64,000 nucleotides of DNA from Pseudorhodoplanes sinuspersici (GTDB taxonomy: Bacteria > Pseudomonadota > Alphaproteobacteria > Rhizobiales > Xanthobacteraceae), in NCBI RefSeq assembly GCF_002119765.1, contig NZ_CP021112.1, forward strand, positions 2,040,501 to 2,104,500. Reading direction: 5' to 3'. Made by a program: the position numbers and the translations under genes. Shown here in pieces: positions 17,343 through 26,493 of the stretch; position 1 is the first letter of the stretch; every line of letters starts with the position of its first letter. The notes under the pieces were generated by a model. The model searched no databases. It saw nothing but the letters and a program-made list of their open reading frames with translations, and was not told the origin of the DNA.

Positions 17343-17972
17343 TTGCGTCACGCAAACACCCAACTGCGCTCTGACCGCCGCTCGGAAATTCTCGATGCGG
17401 CGCGGCGGTGCTTTGCCCGAACCGGCTTTCACCAGACCTCGATGCAGCAGATTTGCGCCGAGGCCGGGATGAGTCCGGGCAATCTCTACCGCTATTTCCC
17501 ATCCAAGGAAGCGATCATCGCCGGCATCACCGAACGCGACCGTGCCGAAGTTGGCATGCAGCTCGCGGACGCGCAATTCACAACCGATTTCTTCGCGACG
17601 TTCGAAGCGCTGGCCCGTCATCACTTCGTTGAGCGCACACATGAGGATGTCGCTCTGTGTGCGGAAATGATTTCGGAGACCCGTCGCAACCCAGCGATCT
17701 CCAAAATCATGAATGAGTTCGACACCGAGGTGAAAGAGCGACTGATCACCATGATGCGCGGTGCGCAGGAGCGCGGCGACATTGCCCGCGATGCCGATAT
17801 CGGTGCAGCGGTCGAGATGCTGATGATCATTGCCGATGGTGTGTGGTGGCGTCGCGCTGTCGATCCGAATTTCGATGCTGAAGCGGCGCTGCCGATGTTT
17901 TTCGATATCACCAAGTACATGCTGCTCGATCGCGGTAAGGGCCGCGCGAGCGAGTCCGGGAGGGAATCATGA
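17343..17972 (+). CDS. TetR-family transcriptional regulator
   Basis: A regulator of about 209 residues if started at TTG 17343, which has GGGGAGGGG just upstream; the frame is open further back but the extra N-terminus looks non-coding. The TetR DNA-binding domain is clear: RRSEILDAARRCFARTGFHQ, the recognition helix region 'SMQQICAEAGMSPGNLYRYF' and 'PSKEAIIAGI'. The C-terminal ligand domain is helical. Its TGA overlaps the ATG of the RND adaptor gene (ATGA), so it is the first gene of the efflux operon and probably represses it. Confidence 0.9.
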   Translation: MRHANTQLRSDRRSEILDAARRCFARTGFHQTSMQQICAEAGMSPGNLYRYFPSKEAIIAGITERDRAEVGMQLADAQFTTDFFATFEALARHHFVERTHEDVALCAEMISETRRNPAISKIMNEFDTEVKERLITMMRGAQERGDIARDADIGAAVEMLMIIADGVWWRRAVDPNFDAEAALPMFFDITKYMLLDRGKGRASESGRES

Positions 17973-19060
17973 AGGGTAGCCGTCTTGTTGCTGTCGGCCT
18001 TGTGGTCGCAGCCGTCGGCTGGGTTGCGTCGGGGCATCTGTTTCCGCATGAAACAGCAGAAAGCCGCGCCGCCATTCGCACGAACGACAATGAGCCGAAA
18101 CCGTTTCGCGTGGCGGTGATTGACGCCAGTCTCGCTCCACATGCGCGCAAGCTCACCTTGTCCGGGCGCACCGAGGCCGACAAGAAGGTGACGATCACCG
18201 CGCGCACCGGCGGGGTGCTGACCGAATTGCGCGTGAGGCGCGGCCAGCACGTGAAGAAGGACGAGATCATCGCGGTGCTGTCGGATGACGCGCGCGAAGC
18301 GCAGGTCGCCCAGGCGCAGGCGATTTTCAACCAGCGCAAGGTGGAGCTTGAGGCGCGGCGCAAGCTGATCGAGGGCGGCATGATGCCGAAACTCGAGGCA
18401 GTGAATCTGGAATCGCAATTCAAGTCGGCTGAGGCAAGTCTCGCCGCGGCGATAGCCGAACGTGAACGCGGCGTGTTGCGAGCCCCGTGGGATGGCATCA
18501 TCACCGAGACGGAGAGTCAGGTCGGCGGCGCGGCGTTGTCGATGACGGGTGCGGCGGTGGTGCAGATGGTCGCGCTCGATCCAATGCTGGCTGTGGTCGA
18601 AGTGTCGGAACGCCGCCTTGGTAGTCTGAAGCTTGGCGACGAAGCCGAGGTGCGGCTTGTCACCGGGCAGAAGGCGAAAGGCCGCGTGCGTTACATTGCC
18701 AAATCGGCCAGCCAGACCACCCGCACCTATCGCGTCGAAGTCGAGATCAAGAATCCGGATGGTGCAATTCCCGACGGTATTACCGCGGAAGTGGCAATAC
18801 CGATGGCGCCGGTGCCGGCAACGCGCGTGCCGCGTTCGGCGCTGACATTTTCATCCGCCGGCGATCTCGGCGTGCGTGTCGTCAATGGCGAGAAGGTCGA
18901 TTTCCTGCCGATCAGCGTCGTTGAGGATGACCAGAATCACATGTGGGTTGCGGGTGTGCCGGATACCGCGCGCGTGATCGTGCAGGGCCAGGATTTCGTG
19001 CGCGAGGGCCAGAACGTCACGGCCGTTCCCGCGCCGGAGACCACGGCATCCACGAAGTAG
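17969..19060 (+). CDS. RND efflux membrane-fusion (adaptor) protein
   Basis: A 363-residue periplasmic adaptor with one N-terminal hydrophobic segment (LVAVGLVVAAVGWVASG). A biotinyl-lipoyl-like half follows (KVTITARTGGVLTELRVRRG, 'QHVKKDEIIAVLSDD'), then a short alpha-helical hairpin (about 110-160) and 'GVLRAPWDGIITETESQVGG', the second lipoyl half. A beta-barrel domain comes after. It links the RND pump at 19082 to an outer-membrane channel; no TolC-type gene is nearby. It is co-transcribed with tetR and the pump. Confidence 0.92.
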   Translation: MKGSRLVAVGLVVAAVGWVASGHLFPHETAESRAAIRTNDNEPKPFRVAVIDASLAPHARKLTLSGRTEADKKVTITARTGGVLTELRVRRGQHVKKDEIIAVLSDDAREAQVAQAQAIFNQRKVELEARRKLIEGGMMPKLEAVNLESQFKSAEASLAAAIAERERGVLRAPWDGIITETESQVGGAALSMTGAAVVQMVALDPMLAVVEVSERRLGSLKLGDEAEVRLVTGQKAKGRVRYIAKSASQTTRTYRVEVEIKNPDGAIPDGITAEVAIPMAPVPATRVPRSALTFSSAGDLGVRVVNGEKVDFLPISVVEDDQNHMWVAGVPDTARVIVQGQDFVREGQNVTAVPAPETTASTK

Positions 19061-19081
19061 CCGGATCGCGAGAGAACCGTC

Positions 19082-22000
19082 ATGTTCAAGCTGATCGACT
19101 ATGCCATCAGCCACTCGCGATTGACGATCGCGACGCTGATCTTCCTCTTGCTCGCCGGCTTCGTATCCTATCGTACGATCCCGAAGGAATCGGAGCCGGA
19201 CGTCAAGATTCCGATCATCTATGTACAGCTTACTCAGCGCGGTATCAGCCCGGAAGATTCTGAACGGTTGCTGCTGCGTCCGGTGGAAACGCAGCTCAAG
19301 TCGGTCGGTAACGTCAAGGAAATGCGCTCCACCGCCTATGAAGGTGGCGGCTATGTGCTGCTGGAATTCGAAGCAGGCTTCGATTCGAAGTCCGCGCTGG
19401 CCGATGTGCGCGCCAAAGTCGACCAGTCCAAGCGCGATCTGCCGCGCGACGCCGACGAGCCGGTGGTGACCGAGGTCAATCTTTCGCTTTATCCGGTGCT
19501 GGTTGTGGCTCTGTCCGGCGAGATGCCGGAGCGCTCGATGCTGCGCATCGCCCGCGCCGCCAAGAACGTGATCGAGCAGGTGCCGGGGGTGCTCTCGGCG
19601 GAACTGCGCGGTTCGCGGGAAGAGGCGGTGGAGATCATCGTCGAGCCGATGCTGCTGAAGAGCTACGGCGTATCGCTCGATCAGCTCATCAACACAGTTA
19701 ATGCATCGAACAGCCTGATCGCCGCTGGCGCGCTCGAGGGGAATACCGGCCGCTTTGCCGTGAAAGTGCCGGGCCTCATCGAAAAGCCACAGGACGTGCT
19801 GAAGGTGCCGGTCGCCGCGACGGCCGGTGCCACGATCACTGTCGGCGATGTCGCGCAGGTCAAGCCGACCTTCAAGGACGCGACCTCGGTCACGCGCGTT
19901 AATGGCCGCTCGGCCATGACTATTGAAGTGTCCAAGCGCACCGGCGCCAATCTGATCGAAACCGTCGATGGCGTGAAGGAGGCGGTCGAGAAGATGAAGG
20001 GGACCTGGCCTGCCTCGGTGCAGGTGACGTTCACGCAGGACAAGTCGAAGGTCATTCGTCAGATGCTGGCGGACCTGCAGAATTCCGTCGCCACCGGCGT
20101 GCTGCTGGTCGTCGTCATCATTCTGTTTGCGCTCGGCTTCCGCGCGTCATTGTTCATCGGCATTGCGATCCCGGCGTCGTTCCTCGCCGGTGTGCTCGGC
20201 TTGCAGCTTGCAGGCTTGACGATCAACATCGTCGTGCTGTTTTCGTTGATCCTTGCCGTCGGCATGCTGGTCGATGACGCCATCATCGTGTCCGAATATG
20301 CCGAGCGGCGCTTGTCCGAAGGCATGCCGCCGAAGGAAGCCTATTCCGAGGCGGCTAAGCGGATGGCCGGGCCGGTGATCGCCGCGACTGCGACACGCGT
20401 CGCCGCCTTCTCGCCGCTGCTGTTCTGGCCCGGCATCGTTGGCGAATTCATGAAATACATGCCGATCACCTTGATCGCGACGCTGTCGGCGTCGCTGGTG
20501 GTTGCGTTGTTCTTCACGCCGACACTGGGCGCTCTGCTCGGCAAGGCTTCGCAGGTCGCGCATGATGAGCGCGCATCCGATCGCGGGCTCTATATGCGCA
20601 CCGTCAAGCTGGCGTTGAGTCACCCGGGCGCGACCATGGCGCTTGCGTTCGCGCTGCTGATCGGCGTGTCGATGGCCTATGGCAAGCTCGGAAAGGGTGT
20701 CGAGTTCTTCCCGAGCGTCGAACCGGATTACGGTCAGGTGATCGTGCATGCACGCGGCAATATCTCGCTCGACGAGAAGGACCGTCTGCTGGCCGAGGTG
20801 GAAAAGCATGTCCTCGGCTATCCCGGACTGCAGACCGTCTATACCCGCGTCGGCGAGCAGCCCCGCGGCTCCAGCGAGATCACCGAAGACACGATCGGTG
20901 TGATCCAGTTCGAGTTCGGCAACTGGCAGATGCGCGAACCTGCCCACAAGATCATGGATGCGATCCGCGAGAAGACGGCGGACATTCCCGGCATCATGGT
21001 CGAAGTGACGGCGCCGCGTGCCGGCCCTGCGACCGGCAAGCCGGTGCAGGTGCAGATTGGCGCATTGAATCCTGATGTGTTGCCGGCTGTGACCAAGAAG
21101 GTGGCAGGAATTCTCGCGCAGCGTAGCGATATCCGCGATCTCGATGATGGTCAGCCGCTCCCCGGCATCGACTGGAAGATCGAAGTCGACAAGGCGGAGG
21201 CTGCAAAATACACCGCGAGTCCGACGACGGTCGGCACGGCCGTGCAGCTCGTCACCAATGGCGTGAAGGTCACGGAATATCGTCCGGCCGAAAGCGACAA
21301 GGCGGTCGACATTCTGGTGCGTTTCCCGAACGACCGGCGAAGCCTCGACCAGATCGACGAACTGCGCGTGCAGACGCAGTCCGGCCAGGTTCCGATCGGC
21401 AATTTCGTGCAGCGCATCCCGGCGCAGCGCGTCGGCTACATCAATCGCGTCGCCGGCAATCGCGTGATGACGGTCTCGGCCAACGTCGCCGAGGGTGTGC
21501 AGAGCGCCAAGGTGCAGCAGGGGATCGCGGCTGAATTGGCGAAGACCGATCTCGGCGCCGGCGTGACCTTCAAGCTGAAGGGCGAAGACGAGGAGCGTGA
21601 AAAAGCCGGCGCCTTCCTGATGAAGGCATTCGGCACGGCGATCTTTCTGATCTTTGCGATCCTGCTGGCGCAATTCAACCGGCTGACCTCGGTGGTACTG
21701 GTGCTGAGTGCGGTTATCCTTTCGACCATCGGGGTGCTGATGGGCCTGATGATCATGGGCCAGCCGTTCGGCGTCGTCATGACCGGCATCGGCGTCATCG
21801 CCAATGCCGGCGTGATCGTGAACAACAATATCGTGTTGATCGATACCTATGACCGGCTGCGTCGCGAAGGCATGGCGGCCTATGACGCCATTCTCGAAAC
21901 CTGCCGCGAGCGCGCGCGCCCGGTGGTGCTGACGGCCATCACGGCCATCCTGGGCGTGCTGCCGATCGCATTCGGCGTCAATCTCGACTTCATTCTGCGC

Positions 22001-22207
22001 GAAGTCACGGTTGGCGCCCCGGCAACGCAATGGTGGATCAGCCTCTCGACCGCCATCGTGTTCGGTCTCGGCTTTGCCACGGTGCTGACGCTGGTGGTGA
22101 CTCCGGCGGCGCTCATGCTGATCGCCAATGGTGCGGACTGGCGTGTCGCCAGGATTGCCAGGCTGCGCGCCTGGTGGAAACGGCGAAGCGCGAAAGCGGC
22201 CGCATAA
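19082..22207 (+). CDS. RND-family efflux pump, inner-membrane transporter
   Basis: A 1041-residue pump with the RND layout of twelve membrane segments and two large periplasmic loops. It starts MFKLIDYAISHSRLTI and 'IPKESEPDVKIPIIYVQL'. The proton-relay region GMLVDDAIIVSEYAERRL (Asp pair near residue 398) lies in the fourth helix and is preceded by 'ITLN/LTINIVVLFSLILAVG'-type sequence. The second half repeats the pattern with 'GVIVNNNIVLIDTY'. It resembles the drug/organic-compound exporting branch more than heavy-metal CzcA. It follows the adaptor gene by 21 bases. The substrate is unknown. Confidence 0.93.
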   Translation: MFKLIDYAISHSRLTIATLIFLLLAGFVSYRTIPKESEPDVKIPIIYVQLTQRGISPEDSERLLLRPVETQLKSVGNVKEMRSTAYEGGGYVLLEFEAGFDSKSALADVRAKVDQSKRDLPRDADEPVVTEVNLSLYPVLVVALSGEMPERSMLRIARAAKNVIEQVPGVLSAELRGSREEAVEIIVEPMLLKSYGVSLDQLINTVNASNSLIAAGALEGNTGRFAVKVPGLIEKPQDVLKVPVAATAGATITVGDVAQVKPTFKDATSVTRVNGRSAMTIEVSKRTGANLIETVDGVKEAVEKMKGTWPASVQVTFTQDKSKVIRQMLADLQNSVATGVLLVVVIILFALGFRASLFIGIAIPASFLAGVLGLQLAGLTINIVVLFSLILAVGMLVDDAIIVSEYAERRLSEGMPPKEAYSEAAKRMAGPVIAATATRVAAFSPLLFWPGIVGEFMKYMPITLIATLSASLVVALFFTPTLGALLGKASQVAHDERASDRGLYMRTVKLALSHPGATMALAFALLIGVSMAYGKLGKGVEFFPSVEPDYGQVIVHARGNISLDEKDRLLAEVEKHVLGYPGLQTVYTRVGEQPRGSSEITEDTIGVIQFEFGNWQMREPAHKIMDAIREKTADIPGIMVEVTAPRAGPATGKPVQVQIGALNPDVLPAVTKKVAGILAQRSDIRDLDDGQPLPGIDWKIEVDKAEAAKYTASPTTVGTAVQLVTNGVKVTEYRPAESDKAVDILVRFPNDRRSLDQIDELRVQTQSGQVPIGNFVQRIPAQRVGYINRVAGNRVMTVSANVAEGVQSAKVQQGIAAELAKTDLGAGVTFKLKGEDEEREKAGAFLMKAFGTAIFLIFAILLAQFNRLTSVVLVLSAVILSTIGVLMGLMIMGQPFGVVMTGIGVIANAGVIVNNNIVLIDTYDRLRREGMAAYDAILETCRERARPVVLTAITAILGVLPIAFGVNLDFILREVTVGAPATQWWISLSTAIVFGLGFATVLTLVVTPAALMLIANGADWRVARIARLRAWWKRRSAKAAA

Positions 22208-22240
22208 TTGCGAGGTGCCTCTACGAACGGAGGATGGGCT

Positions 22241-23083
22241 TTACAAAGTATCAGCCACCGCCCGCTTTAATTCATTCGACACCTGCGGCCGCACGCCGAA
22301 GAAGGCTTCGAATGCCGGTACCGCTTGATGCAGCAGCATGCCGAGGCCATCGATACAGGTGTTGCCGCGTTTGCGGGCCGCGGCCAGCAGTGGCGTTTCC
22401 AGCGGATTGTAAACGATGTCGCAGACCATCGCGCCGACCGGCAAGGCGTCGAGCGTGATGTCGAGCGGCGGATAGCCAACCATGCCCTGGCTGGTCGTGT
22501 TGACTAGCAAGGCTGCGCCATCGAGCGCGGCGTGACGCTCGGCCCAGTCGACGACGTGGATCTTTGACGGATCGATTTGCGCCAGGCCCTGCGCGCGTTC
22601 GATCGTGCGGTTCATCAGTCTGATCTCGTTTGCGCCATCGTCGAGCAAGGCCACGACAACGGCTCGTGCCGCGCCGCCGGCGCCGAGGACAACGATCGGC
22701 CCCGCATTCGCTTTCCATTCAGGCCGCACGCCGCGCAGGCTGGCGAGAAAACCATAGGCATCGGTGTTGAAACCGGTCAGCGTGCCGTCATTCTGTACGA
22801 CAACGGTATTCACCGCACCGATGCGCATCGCCACCGGATCGACGACCTCCATCAGCTTCAAAACGTCAAGCTTGTGCGGAATGGTGACGTTGCAGCCGGA
22901 AAAGCCGAGCGCGCGAAGTCCCTTGATCGCGTCCGGCAGCCGCTCCGGCTGCACCGGCAATGGCAAATACGATCCATTGACGCCGTATTGCTTGAGCCAA
23001 TGCCCGTGCAACACCGGCGACCGCGATTGCGCGATCGGCCAGCCGATCACGCCGGCCAATTTGAAGGGTTGTGGTGCAGCCAT
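22241..23083 (-). CDS. aroE: Shikimate dehydrogenase
   Basis: A 280-residue enzyme reducing 3-dehydroshikimate to shikimate with NADPH. Substrate residues are present: Ser20 and Ser22 (AQSRSPVLHG), Lys71 (NVTIPHK), Asn92 (GAVNTVV) and Asp108 (FNTDAYGF). The NADP site has GAGGAAR at 134-140 and the NRT loop at 158-160. ATG 23083 gives the standard N-terminus (FKLAGVIGWPIAQSRSP). It stands alone, convergent with the RND operon and divergent from the TRAP-type gene. Whether it is the sole housekeeping aroE or an extra copy cannot be decided here. Confidence 0.94.
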   Translation of the reverse strand: MAAPQPFKLAGVIGWPIAQSRSPVLHGHWLKQYGVNGSYLPLPVQPERLPDAIKGLRALGFSGCNVTIPHKLDVLKLMEVVDPVAMRIGAVNTVVVQNDGTLTGFNTDAYGFLASLRGVRPEWKANAGPIVVLGAGGAARAVVVALLDDGANEIRLMNRTIERAQGLAQIDPSKIHVVDWAERHAALDGAALLVNTTSQGMVGYPPLDITLDALPVGAMVCDIVYNPLETPLLAAARKRGNTCIDGLGMLLHQAVPAFEAFFGVRPQVSNELKRAVADTL

Positions 23084-23177
23084 GAATGAGGTTCGATCCC
23101 GCTCCAAATGTCGGGTTTGATATCTCACGTCGCCCGGTCAAGGTCATCCTCAAAGTTACCCCAAAGGTTACTGCGCC

Positions 23178-24107
23178 ATGAGCAAAACAAACGCGATCCA
23201 GATCCGCATGGGTGGCTATGGCCCGGCTTCGACCTGTTTCAGCAAGGCGCTTGTCTTTATCGGCGATCGGCTGAAAGCCGAGTTCGGCGATCAGGTCGAC
23301 ATCAAGTATGTCTGGAATATCATGGAGTTCGGCTATCGTTCGGAGGATATTCTCTGGCTGGTCGAAAGCGGTGTGCTGTCGCTCGGATATCAATCGTCGA
23401 GCTATCTGACCGATCGCGTGCCCGAGCTTGGCTTTGTCGATCTGCCGTTCCTGTTCTCAAGCAAGGATCAGGCGCGCGGCGCGATGGATGGCGCGCTCGG
23501 CTCAACATTGGCGCAGAAGATCGAGGACCGTGTCGGATACCGGATCGTCGGTTGGCTCGAAAATGGCTTTCGTCACATCTCCAATCGGGTGCGGCCGGTG
23601 CGCTCACCACAGGATCTCGCCGGCATGACCATTCGCGTGTTGCCGAGCGACGTGCAGGTGCGAACGTTCGAATTGCTCGGCGCGCAGCCCTTGCGTTGGG
23701 ACCTGACGGAAGCGCTGGCGGCGATTGTTGCCGGCAAGATCGATGCGCAGGAAAATCCACTTGCGAACACGGTGACATACGGGGCGCACAAGTATCATCC
23801 CTTCCATACGCTCACCGGGCATTTCTATATTTCGCGTCCGATTTTCATCTGTCGCGCGCAATTCGATTCGTGGCCGAAGCCGCTGCAGGAGGCGATGCGC
23901 CGCGCGGCGACCGATGCTGTTGTGTTTCAGCGCGCGCTTGCGATTGAAGAAGAACTGGAGGCGCGCCGTGCGATCGACGCTGAAGGCTGCACGGTCGAGG
24001 AGTTGACCTTGGACGAGCACGCAAATTTTGAACGGGCGGTTTCGCCAATGCTGGTCGAGGCGGAAAAGGCCTATGGTGTCAGCATGTTGCGGAGCATCAG
24101 ACGTTGA
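23178..24107 (+). CDS. TRAP DctP-type binding protein without signal peptide
   Basis: A 309-residue protein with the DctP fold: 'FSKALVFIGDRLKAEFGDQVDIKY', 'VPELGFVDLPFLFSS', the strongly conserved 'RHISNRVRPVRSPQDLAGMTIRV' region with its carboxylate-binding Arg, and 'EALAAIVAGKIDAQENPL'. It begins MSKTNAIQIRMGG with no leader, and the upstream frame is closed by TGA at 23118 with nothing hydrophobic between. No DctQ or DctM membrane gene is adjacent. It may be a cytoplasmic ligand-binding or sensing protein, or an exported orphan receptor whose leader has been lost. The IclR gene follows. Confidence 0.75.
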   Translation: MSKTNAIQIRMGGYGPASTCFSKALVFIGDRLKAEFGDQVDIKYVWNIMEFGYRSEDILWLVESGVLSLGYQSSSYLTDRVPELGFVDLPFLFSSKDQARGAMDGALGSTLAQKIEDRVGYRIVGWLENGFRHISNRVRPVRSPQDLAGMTIRVLPSDVQVRTFELLGAQPLRWDLTEALAAIVAGKIDAQENPLANTVTYGAHKYHPFHTLTGHFYISRPIFICRAQFDSWPKPLQEAMRRAATDAVVFQRALAIEEELEARRAIDAEGCTVEELTLDEHANFERAVSPMLVEAEKAYGVSMLRSIRR

Positions 24108-24243
24108 ATGAGCGGACACCCAGCCGCACCGGAACTTTTCGTATCATGAAATCATAGTTGCCATTTCGAAATGACCTTGACTCTCCTCCGGCATCGCCGT
24201 TTGCTTGGCGCAACAAACAAAACAAGCTGTCAGAGGAAACGTC

Positions 24244-25110
24244 GTGTCGGATACCGCTCTTGTAAGCTCGATTCCGCATGCGCCTGCCGCGACCAACGGC
24301 AGCGCGAAGACGCCGCATCGCGGCAGCATCCAATCCGTCGACCGCGCGCTGTCACTTCTGGAAGCGCTCGCAGAGGCCGGCGGCGAAGCATCGCTAACCG
24401 ATTTGTCGCGGCGCACCTGCCTTAATGTCTCCACGTGCCATCACCTGCTATCGACGCTGGTGAATTGGGGCTACGTCGCTAAGGTTCCGGGCCGCCGTTC
24501 CTATGCGTTGGGCGCGCGCGTGCTTTATCTCGGCCATGCCTGCTTGCGTCAGGTTGATCTGCCGCGTCGCGCACAGGCGCATATCGATCGCATCAATGAG
24601 GTGACCGGCGAGAGCGTGCATCTTGCGGTGCTGCAGAGCGACAGCATCGTTACGCTTGTGAAGCGTGAAGCGCGTCACGCCGTTCGCGTTGATACCGGCA
24701 TGCTGGGCCGTAGTGACGCGCCGCATGCGACGGCAAGTGGCAAGGCCATGATCGCCTGGCTGCCGGAAGATCAGATCCGCCGGATGGTGCCACCGAACGC
24801 CATGAAACGCTTCACCGACAAGACCATCGTCGACTTCGATGCGCTGATCGAGGAGCTGCGGCATGTACGGCGCAACGGCGTTGCGATGGACCGCGAGGAA
24901 TTCCAGCCGGGCGTGATCTGTGTTGGCTCTGCCATTCGCGATCACGGCGGCGCGGTTGTGGGTGCGATCAGCGCTTCGGCGCCGGCAATGCGTGTGACCG
25001 AAGAACACCTCGCCTTGATGCGGCAGGAAGTGATCGCGGCCGCCAATGCGCTGTCGGCTGATCTCGGCGAGCCCGGTTCGTTGAAGCCGCTCGCAGCCAA
25101 CGTATCCTGA
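24244..25110 (+). CDS. IclR-family transcriptional regulator
   Basis: A 288-residue regulator from GTG 24244, which follows AGAGG by 7 bases (an upstream TTG at 24205 is also in frame). The winged helix spans about 30-90: 'SIQSVDRALSLLEALAEAGG', 'SLTDLSRRTCLNVSTCHHLLSTL', 'GYVAKVPGRRSYALG'. The IclR effector domain follows with 'GESVHLAVLQSDSIVTLVKRE', 'HATASGKAMIAWLP' and 'REEFQPGVICVGSAIRD'. IclR proteins control aromatic and carboxylic acid catabolism. It precedes, in the same direction, the dehydrogenase/molybdenum-hydroxylase cluster and is its likely regulator. Confidence 0.93.
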   Translation: MSDTALVSSIPHAPAATNGSAKTPHRGSIQSVDRALSLLEALAEAGGEASLTDLSRRTCLNVSTCHHLLSTLVNWGYVAKVPGRRSYALGARVLYLGHACLRQVDLPRRAQAHIDRINEVTGESVHLAVLQSDSIVTLVKREARHAVRVDTGMLGRSDAPHATASGKAMIAWLPEDQIRRMVPPNAMKRFTDKTIVDFDALIEELRHVRRNGVAMDREEFQPGVICVGSAIRDHGGAVVGAISASAPAMRVTEEHLALMRQEVIAAANALSADLGEPGSLKPLAANVS

Positions 25111-25141
25111 CCGACAAAATTCCGAGCAAGAGAGGCAAAAT

Positions 25142-26308
25142 ATGTACGCACCGGCCGGCGTGAAAACCAGCAAGGAATTTCCGATTCCCGACAGCATGAA
25201 AGCCTGGGTGCTCGGCGATCCCGGCGAGCTGAAGCTCATCGACAAGCAGGTGCCGGTGCCGAAAAAGGCCGAAGTGCTGGTGCGGATCGATGCCGTCGCG
25301 ATCTGCGCAACCGACCTCGAAATCATCTATCACGGGCCTCCGGCGATGATTCAGGGCGGGCTGCCTTACAACAAGAACTTCACACCGGGCCATGAATATA
25401 TGGGCACGGTCGTGGCACTCGGACCGGGCGTTGACGAATACAAGATCGGTCAGCGCATCACGGTCGAGATCCATGCCGGATGCGGACAATGCAAGCGCTG
25501 CCGTGAAGGCATGTATACGTCCTGCCATAATTACGGTCTGAATTACGGCGACGTCGACAAGGGGCACCGGGCCAACGGCTTCACGACCGACGGCGGCTTC
25601 TGCGAATATCAGGTCAACCACATCAATACGCTGGTCGCGATTCCCGATGACATGACCGACGAGGAAGCAACGCTGGTCGTCACGGCCGGAACGGCAATGT
25701 ACGGACTGACCGAACTTGGCGGTCTGGTTGCAGGCGAAAGCGTTGTGGTCACCGGCCCCGGTCCGATTGGTCTTCTCGGCGTTGCTGTGGCGAAAGCGAT
25801 GGGCGCGCAGCCCGTGATCCTCACCGGCACACGCGACAACCGGCTGCAGATCGGCAAGGAACTTGGCGCCGATCATGTGATCAATATCCGCAAGGTGAAC
25901 GATGTCATTCAGGCGGTGAAAGACCTGAACAGCGGCAAGGGCGTTGATTATGTGGTCGAGTGCTCGGCCGCGCCGAACGGCATGAATGACGCGATCAAGA
26001 TGGTCAATCGCGGCGGCAAGGTCTGTCTCGCAGCTTTTCCGCATGGCGAAGCGGCGGTCGATATCGCCCATATCGTCCGCAATAATATCTACGTCTACGG
26101 CATCCGCGGTGAAGGCAAGACGGCGACGCACAGAGCCGAAGCCTTCATGAAGCAGAAGCGTTTCGACGCCACCAAGATCCATACGCATACCTTCCCGCTG
26201 GAGGATCTGCCGACCGCGATCCGTTACGCCAAGGATCGCGTGGAAGACGCGATCAAGGTGGTGGTGAAGATGAAGCCCGGTGCCGCGCAGCGCGTGGCGG
26301 CAGAATAG
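25142..26308 (+). CDS. Zinc-dependent medium-chain alcohol dehydrogenase
   Basis: A 388-residue MDR-family enzyme. The catalytic zinc ligands are Cys55 (AICATD) and His84-Glu85 (GHEYMG). The structural zinc site is Cys114, 117, 120 and 128 (CGQCKRCREGMYTSC). The Rossmann motif GPGPIGLLG is near 205. It should oxidise an alcohol or polyol with NAD(P)+; the closest feel is the threonine/sorbitol dehydrogenase branch, but the substrate cannot be read from sequence. It lies 31 bases after iclR and before the FAD subunit of the molybdenum hydroxylase. Confidence 0.93.
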   Translation: MYAPAGVKTSKEFPIPDSMKAWVLGDPGELKLIDKQVPVPKKAEVLVRIDAVAICATDLEIIYHGPPAMIQGGLPYNKNFTPGHEYMGTVVALGPGVDEYKIGQRITVEIHAGCGQCKRCREGMYTSCHNYGLNYGDVDKGHRANGFTTDGGFCEYQVNHINTLVAIPDDMTDEEATLVVTAGTAMYGLTELGGLVAGESVVVTGPGPIGLLGVAVAKAMGAQPVILTGTRDNRLQIGKELGADHVINIRKVNDVIQAVKDLNSGKGVDYVVECSAAPNGMNDAIKMVNRGGKVCLAAFPHGEAAVDIAHIVRNNIYVYGIRGEGKTATHRAEAFMKQKRFDATKIHTHTFPLEDLPTAIRYAKDRVEDAIKVVVKMKPGAAQRVAAE

Positions 26309-26337
26309 AGAGAGCCGCGAAGCGGCGAATCTTTTTT

Positions 26338-26470
26338 CCCTCTCCCCTTGAGGGAGAGGGTGCCGAGCCGGGTAAGCGGCGAGGCGGGTGAGGGGTCACA
26401 GTCTCACCGTTACCCCTTACCCGGCTCGGACCTGACGGTCCTCGCCACCCTCTCCCTCAAGGGAAGAGGG
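26338..26470. repeat. Palindromic intergenic repeat, family B
   Basis: The unit opens CCCTCTCCCCTTGAGGGAGA and closes with CCCTCTCCCTCAAGGGAAGA. Between them GAGCCGGGTAAG pairs with CTTACCCGGCTC in an inverted arrangement, and a GTGAGGGG/CCCCTTAC pair sits near the centre, so nearly the whole 133 bases can fold back on itself. It separates the alcohol dehydrogenase gene from the FAD-subunit gene. A second family B copy is at 29321-29457. Confidence 0.8.
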
Positions 26471-26493
26471 TGAACGGAGCAAGGCGCGAACTC

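Noticed and set aside
20147-22030. A 627-codon minus-strand frame opposite the RND pump
   Set aside because: It mirrors the codon bias of the pump gene, is His/Asp/Arg-rich and has no recognisable domain, so it is a shadow frame.
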